Made by a program: the position numbers and the translations under genes
Notes under the pieces: model-generated
What the model was told of the DNA's origin: nothing
Database searches by the model: none
What the model saw: only the letters and a program-made list of their open reading frames with translations
Shown: positions 1-7,281 of the stretch, one piece after another
Numbering within the stretch: the first letter of the stretch is position 1
Layout: each line of letters starts with the position of its first letter
Assembly (NCBI GenBank): GCA_023398335.1
Contig: JAEWSJ010000020.1
Location: 1-13,746, forward strand
Direction of reading: 5' to 3'
Source: Bacillota bacterium
GTDB taxonomy: Bacteria > Bacillota_I > Bacilli_A > RFN20 > CAG-288
DNA: 13,746 nucleotides

Positions 1-735
1 ACTCAGGATGCCATGCTTGATTTAAATAAACCATTCGAATATTCAATTATCGATAAATTATTCTTAGCTAAGTTTGACGAATTACTTTCAAAACTTGATA
101 AAGAATATTCCGAGTTGGATTTTATTGGCGTTAATGCGTTGATCTTAAACTTCTTTACTAATGATTTATCTTCTTTCTATTTAGATGTATCTAAAGATAT
201 TTTATATTGTGATTCAGTTGATTCATTAAGAAGAAAAGGCTGCCAACATGTCTTGAATGAAGTTTCAAAGAATCTAGCGATTGCTTTATCTCCTGTTCTT
301 TGTTATACCGCTGAAGAAATTAATAAACATTTACCTTCACCAGTAAAGGATTCTATCGCTCTAGGACAATTTAAGAATGTTGAGTTAAATAACGATTTAA
401 TTTCTATGTATGACACATTCATTACTTGTAGAAATAAGATTAATAAAGCTTTGGAAGATGCGCGTAATGAAGGTAAGATTGAATCAAATACGCAAGCAGT
501 TGTTACTTATGTAACTACTTCTGAAGAAGAAAGAAAAACATTGGAATACTTATTAAGTGATCTTAATAGATTACTTGGAGTATCTTCATTTAAACTTGAT
601 TTTAGCTCTGATAAGATTGAAGTTTCTAAAACAAGTGGAGAAAAATGTGAACGTTGTTGGAATTACTTTGATGAACTTGAAATTGATGAAGAAGGACATC
701 ACATTTGTCCTCGTTGTCACAAGGTAATAGAATAA
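1..735 (+). CDS. ileS: Isoleucyl-tRNA synthetase, C-terminal part (5' end outside window)
   Basis: This is the 3' end of a class I isoleucyl-tRNA synthetase, which charges tRNA-Ile with isoleucine in the cytoplasm. The frame is open from base 1, so the ATG at 13 is internal and not the start. The visible part is the helical anticodon-binding domain (for example SVDSLRRKGCQHVLNEVSKN and the PVLCYTAEEI stretch typical of IleS). It ends with the zinc-binding tail: a CERCW motif (Cys codons at 646 and 655) and a CPRC motif (706 and 715). The catalytic HIGH and KMSKS regions lie upstream of the window. The TAA stop (733-735) overlaps the lspA start by one base, which suggests translational coupling and one operon. 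The family assignment rests on the paired Cys motifs and the lspA context and is firm; only the length is unknown. Confidence 0.93.
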   Translation, partial: TQDAMLDLNKPFEYSIIDKLFLAKFDELLSKLDKEYSELDFIGVNALILNFFTNDLSSFYLDVSKDILYCDSVDSLRRKGCQHVLNEVSKNLAIALSPVLCYTAEEINKHLPSPVKDSIALGQFKNVELNNDLISMYDTFITCRNKINKALEDARNEGKIESNTQAVVTYVTTSEEERKTLEYLLSDLNRLLGVSSFKLDFSSDKIEVSKTSGEKCERCWNYFDELEIDEEGHHICPRCHKVIE

Positions 736-1313
736 TGAATAAAGTACTTAAAGGCCTTAAATGGTTTGCTAAGTCATTTTTATGGGTTATTCCACTTTTA
801 CTTGTGATAGATATTGTTTCAAAACAAGTTGCTCAAGCGATGCTTGTAAAAGGAACGGATGTAGTTGCTATTCCTGGACTGATTAATTTTTATCTTACAT
901 ATAATAATGGTGCGGCGTTTTCCTTGTTTGGTAATCTAGAGGATTTACCACGTCGTATTATCTTGATATCTGTTTCTATACTTGGAGCGGCATTAATGAT
1001 TGGCCTCTTAGCATGGAAATATAAGAAACTTGATTGGTGGTATAAATCCGCTTTATTTATGATGATAGCAGGAGATATAGGAAACTTTATTGACCGTGCA
1101 TTCTATAAAGATGGATTAGTAATCGACTTTATTAAGTTTAGCTTTTGGAAGAATTTTGCAATATTTAACTTAGCTGATTCATTTCTTGTTGTTGGGGTGT
1201 TTATTTTAATCGTTGCTATAATTGTTGAAGAAGTTAAAGAAACTGCCAAGGTTAAAAAAATTTCTAGTGAAGACAATAAAGGTGAGGAAGATGAAAACTC
1301 TAATAGTAAATAG
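735..1313 (+). CDS. lspA: Lipoprotein signal peptidase (signal peptidase II)
   Basis: This is a membrane aspartyl protease of 192 residues that removes the signal peptide from prolipoproteins just before the lipid-modified Cys. Visible family landmarks are Asp26 in the first membrane segment, the YNNGAAFS block (residues 56-63), GNFIDR (116-121) with catalytic Asp120, and FNLAD (144-148) with catalytic Asp148. Four hydrophobic segments lie near 13-35, 74-94, 105-120 and 143-165, followed by a charged, Glu/Lys-rich cytoplasmic tail. The ATG at 735 was chosen over an in-frame ATG at 705 because the latter lies inside ileS. An AAGGT ribosome binding site (721-725) is well spaced for 735, and the 1-base overlap with the ileS stop fits coupling. 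The 3' end overlaps the next gene by 23 bases. A likely substrate, the lipoprotein at 7278-9140, is in this window. Confidence 0.96.
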   Translation: MNKVLKGLKWFAKSFLWVIPLLLVIDIVSKQVAQAMLVKGTDVVAIPGLINFYLTYNNGAAFSLFGNLEDLPRRIILISVSILGAALMIGLLAWKYKKLDWWYKSALFMMIAGDIGNFIDRAFYKDGLVIDFIKFSFWKNFAIFNLADSFLVVGVFILIVAIIVEEVKETAKVKKISSEDNKGEEDENSNSK

Positions 1314-2196
1314 AAGTGAGCGATTAGATGTATATTTATCGACAGAATTAGATATTACTCGTAACCAAGCTCAAAAGATCGTAGCTAACAATCTTTTGGT
1401 AAATGATGTTCAAGTTAAAAAGAATGGATATAAACTTTCTGCCAATGATGTAATCTCATACGAAGAAAAGAATGAGTTGGAATCTACGATAAAGCCAAGT
1501 GAGATAAAATATGATACGGTTTATGAAGATGATTCAATTATCATTGTCAATAAACCTCGTGGGTTGGTTGTACATCCGGCTATTGGACATCATGATGATA
1601 CATTAGTTAATGCTTTAGCATATAAATATGATTTCAGCGAAGAAATGAACGAAGATAATGATGTTTTAAGACCCGGAATCGTCCATCGTATTGACAAAGA
1701 TACCTCAGGTTTGTTAGTTGTTGCTAAAACATTAGCAGCTAAAGATATTTTATCTAATGAAATTGCTAATCACGATGTTGACCGCGAGTATATATGTTTA
1801 GTGTGGGGACATCCACGTGAAAGATTCTTTAAAGTAGATGCTCCAATTGCAAGGCATCCATATTTAAGAACTAAAATGGCTGTTGATGTTGATAAAGGAA
1901 GAGATGCTGTAACTCATTTTGAAGTAATCAGAGAATTCAAAGAATGCTCATTAGTAAAATGTAAACTTGAAACCGGAAGAACACATCAAATTAGAGTCCA
2001 TCTTTCATTTATTGGTCATCCAATTGTGGGTGATTCATTATATTCCACAAAGAAAGCTCAAAACGCATCTGAAGGTCAATTACTTCACGCGTATAAATTA
2101 TCTTTGACTCACCCAAAAACACATCAACGTGTAACTTTCTACGCTCCTATTGATGAATACTTTAAGAATAATTTGATATATTTTGCTTCTAGATAG
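1291..2196 (+). CDS. RluA/RluD-family pseudouridine synthase
   Basis: This 301-residue enzyme isomerises uridine to pseudouridine in RNA, probably 23S rRNA by analogy with RluD. An N-terminal S4 RNA-binding domain covers about residues 4-60 (RLDVYLSTELDITRNQAQK). The catalytic domain follows, with NKPRGLVVHP (87-96), the signature HRIDKDTSG (132-140) with probable nucleophile Asp135, and TGRTHQIRVHL plus HPIVGD (228-248). The start at 1291 is preferred over the ATG at 1222 because it begins right at the S4 domain and has a good GAGGAAG ribosome binding site just upstream; the longer version adds only a Lys-rich tail read from inside lspA. It overlaps lspA by 23 bases, matching the lspA-ylyB type of order known in Bacilli. 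Its last 8 bases overlap the end of convergent rnhC. The exact target uridine(s) cannot be told from sequence. Confidence 0.93.
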   Translation: MKTLIVNRSERLDVYLSTELDITRNQAQKIVANNLLVNDVQVKKNGYKLSANDVISYEEKNELESTIKPSEIKYDTVYEDDSIIIVNKPRGLVVHPAIGHHDDTLVNALAYKYDFSEEMNEDNDVLRPGIVHRIDKDTSGLLVVAKTLAAKDILSNEIANHDVDREYICLVWGHPRERFFKVDAPIARHPYLRTKMAVDVDKGRDAVTHFEVIREFKECSLVKCKLETGRTHQIRVHLSFIGHPIVGDSLYSTKKAQNASEGQLLHAYKLSLTHPKTHQRVTFYAPIDEYFKNNLIYFASR

Positions 2197-3106
2197 TCTT
2201 GTAGTTTCTAAAAAATTTCTTAACATACGGATCAAGCTCGTCTTGACCGTATTTTTTATTTAATTCAATGTATTTTTTATCAACTTCGCTTGACGCACCT
2301 TTTGGAATCGTGGTGCCAAAATGTTTTTCCATTTTTTGCCATTCAATTAAAAATGTATATCGTGCTAAAACAGACGCACATGCTACAGAAGGATAATAAG
2401 ACTCACCTTTTGTTTGAAAGACTAACAAATTATTTAAGACGTTATTAAGCAAGTATTTTCGATATGTTTTTTCCTTTTCAAATTGATCGATATAGATAGT
2501 AATGTTGTTGCTGATATGATATTTTTCAATCAAATTTTTATGTGCTAAATAATGAGCGTTGGCAAGTATTTTGTGTGTTGACCATCCCTTGTCCTCAAGT
2601 GAAGATAACTTCTCTGGTGAAATCATTATAATATGGTTACGTATTTTATTTCGAAGGACTGGTCCGATTTCTAGAATTTTAGAATCAGTGAGCTTTTTCG
2701 AATCTTTAACACCTAATGAGTCGATGAATTTAACATCGTTTTCATCTAAAAAAGTTGCACAAACAAAGAAGCCTAAGAAGAAATCACCAACACCAACTTC
2801 ATCGGAACCAATTTGGTTTGTTTCATCTTCCCATTCTTCATTTGCCTTTACTTGCGTCTTTTTCTTTTCTGATATCTTAGCGTCTTTAACAAAGATTGCT
2901 GATTCTAGAGTAATCTTTTTGCTATCACCAGCAAAAAGAATGGTAAATAAGCCTTTTGAGGAATAGGCTTTGACTTGAATTCCATTTATTGTTTTTATGT
3001 CGAATAAATCATAAGGTCTTTTTGGATCGTGAAGTTCTTTAGCTTGATAAAAATCTTTGATTTCTAAGTATTTCGCTTCATCTACTTTGATTTTAATATA
3101 ATCCAT
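2189..3106 (-). CDS. rnhC: Ribonuclease HIII
   Basis: RNase HIII cleaves the RNA strand of RNA:DNA hybrids, acting on R-loops and lagging-strand primers. At 305 residues it has the usual length for this family. Residues about 1-85 form the N-terminal TBP-like substrate-binding domain that separates RNase HIII from HII. The nuclease domain begins with GSDEVGVGDFF (100-110), giving active-site Asp102 and Glu103. It continues with GVKDSKKLTD (132-141), IDQF with Asp207, and KGES followed by VACASVLARY (233-250). Bacterial HIII proteins usually have GSDEVGTGDYFGP, so this copy diverges slightly (V for T, FLG for FGP). The ATG start has a GAGGA ribosome binding site about 9 bases upstream on the minus strand. 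The gene is divergent from mutS2, a pairing loosely recalling Bacillus, where the two genes are near each other. Confidence 0.95.
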   Translation of the reverse strand: MDYIKIKVDEAKYLEIKDFYQAKELHDPKRPYDLFDIKTINGIQVKAYSSKGLFTILFAGDSKKITLESAIFVKDAKISEKKKTQVKANEEWEDETNQIGSDEVGVGDFFLGFFVCATFLDENDVKFIDSLGVKDSKKLTDSKILEIGPVLRNKIRNHIIMISPEKLSSLEDKGWSTHKILANAHYLAHKNLIEKYHISNNITIYIDQFEKEKTYRKYLLNNVLNNLLVFQTKGESYYPSVACASVLARYTFLIEWQKMEKHFGTTIPKGASSEVDKKYIELNKKYGQDELDPYVKKFFRNYKTI

Positions 3107-3181
3107 TAATATGTCCTCGCTTATACTAAGTATTTTAACATGTAAGACTTGATATAGTAATGTGTAATTAAAGAAAAATTA

Positions 3182-3190
3182 TGATAAAAT
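3182..3190 (+). promoter_or_regulatory. Possible extended -10 element upstream of mutS2
   Basis: The 102-base gap between the divergent rnhC and mutS2 genes should hold promoters for both. On the plus strand TGATAAAAT (TG-n-TAAAAT) resembles an extended -10 element ending 18 bases before the mutS2 ATG. No good -35 box sits 16-18 bases upstream; a TTGATA at 3149-3154 is too far away. This is inference from the motif only. No equally clear minus-strand promoter was found for rnhC. Confidence 0.3.
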
Positions 3191-3208
3191 ACTAATCGGT
3201 GGTGCTGT

Positions 3209-5524
3209 ATGAAAGAAATTAATGATAGTCTTGAATATAAGAAAATAGAAGATAAATTACTGAGTTATTTTACTTTTTTGGAGAATAAGGATTTATTTGT
3301 AAATACTCCGATGATAAAAGAATCAAAAGTTCTTCAAAAAGAACATGATTTTTTAAATGAAATTGTTTCATATTTTACTCAAGGTTATGTTATCAATTTA
3401 CTTGAAGTAAATGATTTATCTCCTTATTTTAAAGCACTTGAAAGAGATGGTAATTTATCGATTAAAGGTCTTTCAGATTTTAGACCGTTTTTAGATGACA
3501 TTGCTTTATTCGACGAAGCTTTTAAGAATAAGGATTCTTTGGAAAATATTTACGACCTTGTATATGATTTAAAGACTTTCACTTTTATATCAAAAAGTAT
3601 TGATCACGCTATTTTACCAGATTTAACTATTGCTGATGATGCTTCGGAATTACTTTATTTAATAAGACAAAAGATTAAGAAAGTATCGGACTCTATTTCT
3701 TATACTATTAAAGAATTAGCTAAGAATAATGCTAAATATTTAGCGGAAACTAAGGAAACCATGAAAGATGGACTTCCTACTTTAGCTGTGAAGAATTCAT
3801 ATAAAAATTATGTTAAGGGTATTGTGGCGGATATTTCAAATACCGGTAATACAATTTATATTGTTCCACTTGAAATAATTGAAATAAACAATCAAATATA
3901 CGAATTAAAAGAAAAAGAAAGAATCGAAGAAGAGAGAATTGTTAAAGCTTTATCGGAACTTATTAAGCAAGATTTAGCTGCTTTGATGAAAGATTATGAA
4001 ATTTGTATTAAACTTGATTCATTAATCTCTCGTGTTAGATTTGGCTTTGATTATAAAGGCGCTGTTGCAGAAATTTCTAATAATATCTATCTAGAAGATT
4101 TAGCTCATTTACTTCTTCCTCTAGATACAGTGGTCAGGAACACTGTATCGTTAGGTGAAGATAAGCCAAAGATAATTGTAATATCCGGTCCAAATGCTGG
4201 TGGTAAAACTGTTATTATTAAAGCCGTTACTTTAGCGTGCTATATGAATCAAAAGGGAATGTTGGTTGCTACTTTAGGTAAAGCACAATTAAGACTTTTT
4301 GATAATTTCTTCTTTATTGCTGGAGATGGTCAATCAATTATGGATAATCTATCGACCTTTTCTGGACATATTCAAGCGATTAATGAAGCGATAAAATACG
4401 TTACTAAGGATTCTTTGTTTGTTGTTGATGAAATAGGACAAGGAACTTCACCTTTAGATGGTGAAGCTATTGGTTGTGCAGTAATTGATTATATTGAAAA
4501 GATTGGAAGTTATTCCATTCTTACATCGCACTATGAAGGTTTAAAACAAAAGGCGATAAATGATGATAAAGTATTAATATCCGCAATGATATTTAACGAA
4601 GAAACAATTAAACCTACTTTTAAATATAAAGAAGGCATTATTGGTAAGAGCTACGCTATTGAAGTAGCGGTTAATTTAGGAATGAATTCTGAGATAGTTG
4701 ACTCAGCTAAAAAGTACATTGATTCATCTTTAAATACTCCTGAAAAAATCATGATTGATAAGTTGACTAAATTACAGGATGAGAATGAAAAGCTGAAAAT
4801 TACATATGAAAATAAAATAAAGTCTTGCGATGAATTAACTAAAAAACGTGAATCAGCTATAGAGGCTTTAAAACTAGAAAAAATAGCAATTAAAGAAAAA
4901 GCTGATAAGAAGATTCAAGAAATTGTTGATGAAAAAATTAAAGAAATTAACGAAATATATCATAGTAATAAAGGTAAATTAGATTTACCAACTTATTCGA
5001 AAATAAAGGGAAATTTAAATTCATTAAAAAAGCAAGAATCTATTGCAGTTACCAAAACTAAAGCGAAAGCAAAACCTGAATTAGGAAATTACGTTCGTGT
5101 ATTTTCAATTAATAACATGGGTTATGTTAAAAAACTTAGCAAAGATAGTTTATCTGTTGATATCAACGGAATTTTACTAAAAACTAGTTTTGATGATATT
5201 GAAGTTCTACCTGATCCAAAAAACATTATTAATAGACGTAAGGTCGCTTCGATTGATAAAGTATTTTCGGGTAAAACCGGCGTTAGTTTAGAATGCAATT
5301 TAATTGGTCTTCATGTTGATGAAGCAAAAGAAAAGCTGGAAAAATATATCGATGATTGCTTATTGATGAAGTATCACGAAGTGAGAATTATTCATGGACA
5401 TGGAACTGGTGCTCTACGTGAAATGGTTAAAGATTTTTGTGCGAAAAATAAAAATGTTAAAGCCACTCGTTTTGGTGATACATATGAAGGCGGAGTTGGA
5501 GCGACAGTGGTGAGTTTAAAATGA
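3209..5524 (+). CDS. mutS2: MutS2 family ATPase with C-terminal Smr domain
   Basis: MutS2 proteins (771 residues here) are ABC-type ATPases. They bind branched DNA or collided ribosomes rather than acting in mismatch repair; recent work on the Bacillus protein supports a role in ribosome rescue. The lever and clamp region covers about 1-310. The ATPase core has Walker A GPNAGGKT (327-334), the STFSGH loop (382-387), Walker B VVDEIGQGTS with Asp407 and Glu408, and the TSHY histidine switch (439-442). A charged coiled coil spans about 512-590, a KOW-like segment about 624-668, and the Smr domain 691-771 with IIHGHGTGALR. The usual LDLR/LDxH motif at the start of Smr is replaced by CNLI (696-699). 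The ATG at 3209 follows a modest GGTGG ribosome binding site, and the protein opens with LEYKKIEDKL, as MutS2 proteins typically do. It overlaps uvrC by 4 bases (ATGA), so the two are likely co-translated. Confidence 0.96.
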   Translation: MKEINDSLEYKKIEDKLLSYFTFLENKDLFVNTPMIKESKVLQKEHDFLNEIVSYFTQGYVINLLEVNDLSPYFKALERDGNLSIKGLSDFRPFLDDIALFDEAFKNKDSLENIYDLVYDLKTFTFISKSIDHAILPDLTIADDASELLYLIRQKIKKVSDSISYTIKELAKNNAKYLAETKETMKDGLPTLAVKNSYKNYVKGIVADISNTGNTIYIVPLEIIEINNQIYELKEKERIEEERIVKALSELIKQDLAALMKDYEICIKLDSLISRVRFGFDYKGAVAEISNNIYLEDLAHLLLPLDTVVRNTVSLGEDKPKIIVISGPNAGGKTVIIKAVTLACYMNQKGMLVATLGKAQLRLFDNFFFIAGDGQSIMDNLSTFSGHIQAINEAIKYVTKDSLFVVDEIGQGTSPLDGEAIGCAVIDYIEKIGSYSILTSHYEGLKQKAINDDKVLISAMIFNEETIKPTFKYKEGIIGKSYAIEVAVNLGMNSEIVDSAKKYIDSSLNTPEKIMIDKLTKLQDENEKLKITYENKIKSCDELTKKRESAIEALKLEKIAIKEKADKKIQEIVDEKIKEINEIYHSNKGKLDLPTYSKIKGNLNSLKKQESIAVTKTKAKAKPELGNYVRVFSINNMGYVKKLSKDSLSVDINGILLKTSFDDIEVLPDPKNIINRRKVASIDKVFSGKTGVSLECNLIGLHVDEAKEKLEKYIDDCLLMKYHEVRIIHGHGTGALREMVKDFCAKNKNVKATRFGDTYEGGVGATVVSLK

Positions 5525-7281
5525 ACGACTTACTTCAATCCAAGATAGATTTATTACCGGATCGACCTGGTTCTTATCAAATGAAAGATAAGGATGGAAA
5601 GATTATTTATGTTGGTAAAGCTAAATCTTTAGTTAAAAGAGTTAAGCAATATTTTACTAGACCACAAGCTGGTAAAGTCCAAAAGATGGTTTCTGAGATC
5701 TGTGATTTTGATATTATTGAAACAAATACTGAGAAAGAGTCTTTATTACTAGAAATTAATTTAATTCAAAAGTATTATCCGAAATATAATATTTTGTTAA
5801 AAGATGGAAAGATGTATCCGTATATCGCCTTAAAGAAGAAAGGTGATCCTTTTTTAAAAATTGCCCATAATGACAAAGACAAGAATTATTATTATTTTGG
5901 GCCCTTCCCGTCTTCGCATAATGCCTATATAATGATAAATCTTTTGAATAAAATTTTCCCTTTAAGAAAATGTAAGAATATACCTAACAAACCTTGCTTA
6001 TATTATTACCTAGGTCAGTGTTTGGCTCCGTGTATTAATAAGATAGATGAGAAAGATTATAAAGATATCAGCACGCACATTACTAAACTATTAAATGGTG
6101 ATTCGAGTGAATTAATCTCCTCAATACAAGTTAAGATGAAGGAAGCAAGTGAAAAGCTTGATTTTGAACGTGCGCAAGAATATAAAGAACAAATTGACAG
6201 TATTAACCATATTATTTCCGATCAAAAGATTATGATGCAAGATCATATCGATAGAGATGTTGTTGGTTATTCGCTAAGAGAAGGTTATATCTCAGTTTTG
6301 TTCTTACTTTATAGAAAAGGTGTTTTACTTGGAAAAAATCTTTATGTCAACGAAATTACCAGTGATGATATTAATGATGTTTTAGTTGATATTATTTATC
6401 AATTCTATTTGAATCATCCGAAACCAAAAGAGTTAATTATTTCTGAAAAAGAATTGCAAGATGTTCTTGGAGAATCTCTTGAGATTAAAGTTCTTGTTCC
6501 TTCACGTGGACAGAAGAAGGATATTTTATATATGGCTTTAGAGAATGCAAAGCAAGGCCTTGATCAACATTTTCAAACGGCTCGATTAGATGATGATAAT
6601 TTATCTTTGTTAGAGGAACTTGGAAAGAAACTTAATATTGATACTCCATTAGATATTGAATTATACGATAATTCACATCTTCAAGGAGCGGATGCAATTG
6701 GGGCGATGGTAAAATACATCAACGGAGAAAAAGTTCCATCAATGTATCGTAAATACAATATTAGAAACGATAATAAAAAAGATGATTTAGCTTCGATGTA
6801 TGAAGTATTATCACGCCGATTTATTCGATTAAAAGAATCTGGTTTAAAGTTTCCTGATTTAATTATTTTAGATGGTGGAGAAAACCAAGTTCAACAAGCT
6901 TTAGAAGTAAAAGAAAAATATGAAGTTAATGTTAATATAGCTGGACTAAAAAAGAATGATAAGCATCAAACCGATGCTTTGATAAATGGAAATACTGGAG
7001 AAATCATCGAGTTAAAACATAATTCTCCGTTATTTTTCTTATTGATGAGAATGCAAGATGAAGTTCATAGATTTGCTATTACTTCTCATCGTAATAAAAG
7101 AAAGAAAGATCTTTTCGAAACAATATATGACGATATTCCTGGAATAGGAAAGAAACGTAAGATGATGTTAATTGATATGTATCCAACAGTTTCTTCATTA
7201 AAAAATGCAACAGAAGAGGAACTTAGTCAACTAGTTCCACTTGATGTTGCAAAATTAATTAAAAGTAAGATAAATAATTAG
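5521..7281 (+). CDS. uvrC: UvrABC system protein C (excision nuclease)
   Basis: UvrC makes both incisions around bulky DNA lesions after UvrA/UvrB recognition. All domains are visible in 586 residues. The GIY-YIG nuclease (about 14-92) makes the 3' cut, with GSYQ (17-20), YVGKAK (30-35), Arg40 and a probable catalytic Glu78 in ESLLLE. A four-Cys cluster (Cys151, 159, 167, 171) matches the iron-sulfur ligands known in UvrC. The UVR motif (about 202-234) binds UvrB. The RNase H-like 5' nuclease has DNSH (383-386), LDGG (450-453) and ITSHR with His523. Tandem helix-hairpin-helix motifs end the protein (IPGIGKKRK at 539-547). The start overlaps the mutS2 stop as ATGA, with a GGTGAG ribosome binding site at 5509-5514. 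Its last 4 bases overlap the convergent lipoprotein gene. Confidence 0.97.
   Translation: MNDLLQSKIDLLPDRPGSYQMKDKDGKIIYVGKAKSLVKRVKQYFTRPQAGKVQKMVSEICDFDIIETNTEKESLLLEINLIQKYYPKYNILLKDGKMYPYIALKKKGDPFLKIAHNDKDKNYYYFGPFPSSHNAYIMINLLNKIFPLRKCKNIPNKPCLYYYLGQCLAPCINKIDEKDYKDISTHITKLLNGDSSELISSIQVKMKEASEKLDFERAQEYKEQIDSINHIISDQKIMMQDHIDRDVVGYSLREGYISVLFLLYRKGVLLGKNLYVNEITSDDINDVLVDIIYQFYLNHPKPKELIISEKELQDVLGESLEIKVLVPSRGQKKDILYMALENAKQGLDQHFQTARLDDDNLSLLEELGKKLNIDTPLDIELYDNSHLQGADAIGAMVKYINGEKVPSMYRKYNIRNDNKKDDLASMYEVLSRRFIRLKESGLKFPDLIILDGGENQVQQALEVKEKYEVNVNIAGLKKNDKHQTDALINGNTGEIIELKHNSPLFFLLMRMQDEVHRFAITSHRNKRKKDLFETIYDDIPGIGKKRKMMLIDMYPTVSSLKNATEEELSQLVPLDVAKLIKSKINN

Noticed and set aside
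705..734. Upstream in-frame ATG as lspA start
   Set aside because: Lies inside the ileS zinc-binding tail; the start at 735 has a proper ribosome binding site and family-like N-terminus.
1222..1290. Upstream in-frame ATG of the pseudouridine synthase gene
   Set aside because: It adds only a Lys-rich tail read out of frame from lspA; the S4 domain begins right after the ATG at 1291, which has a GAGGAAG site.
2559..2966. Plus-strand open frame of 135 codons
   Set aside because: It lies wholly antisense inside rnhC, which has clear RNase HIII motifs; the composition is Ser/Phe-rich as expected from an antisense shadow.
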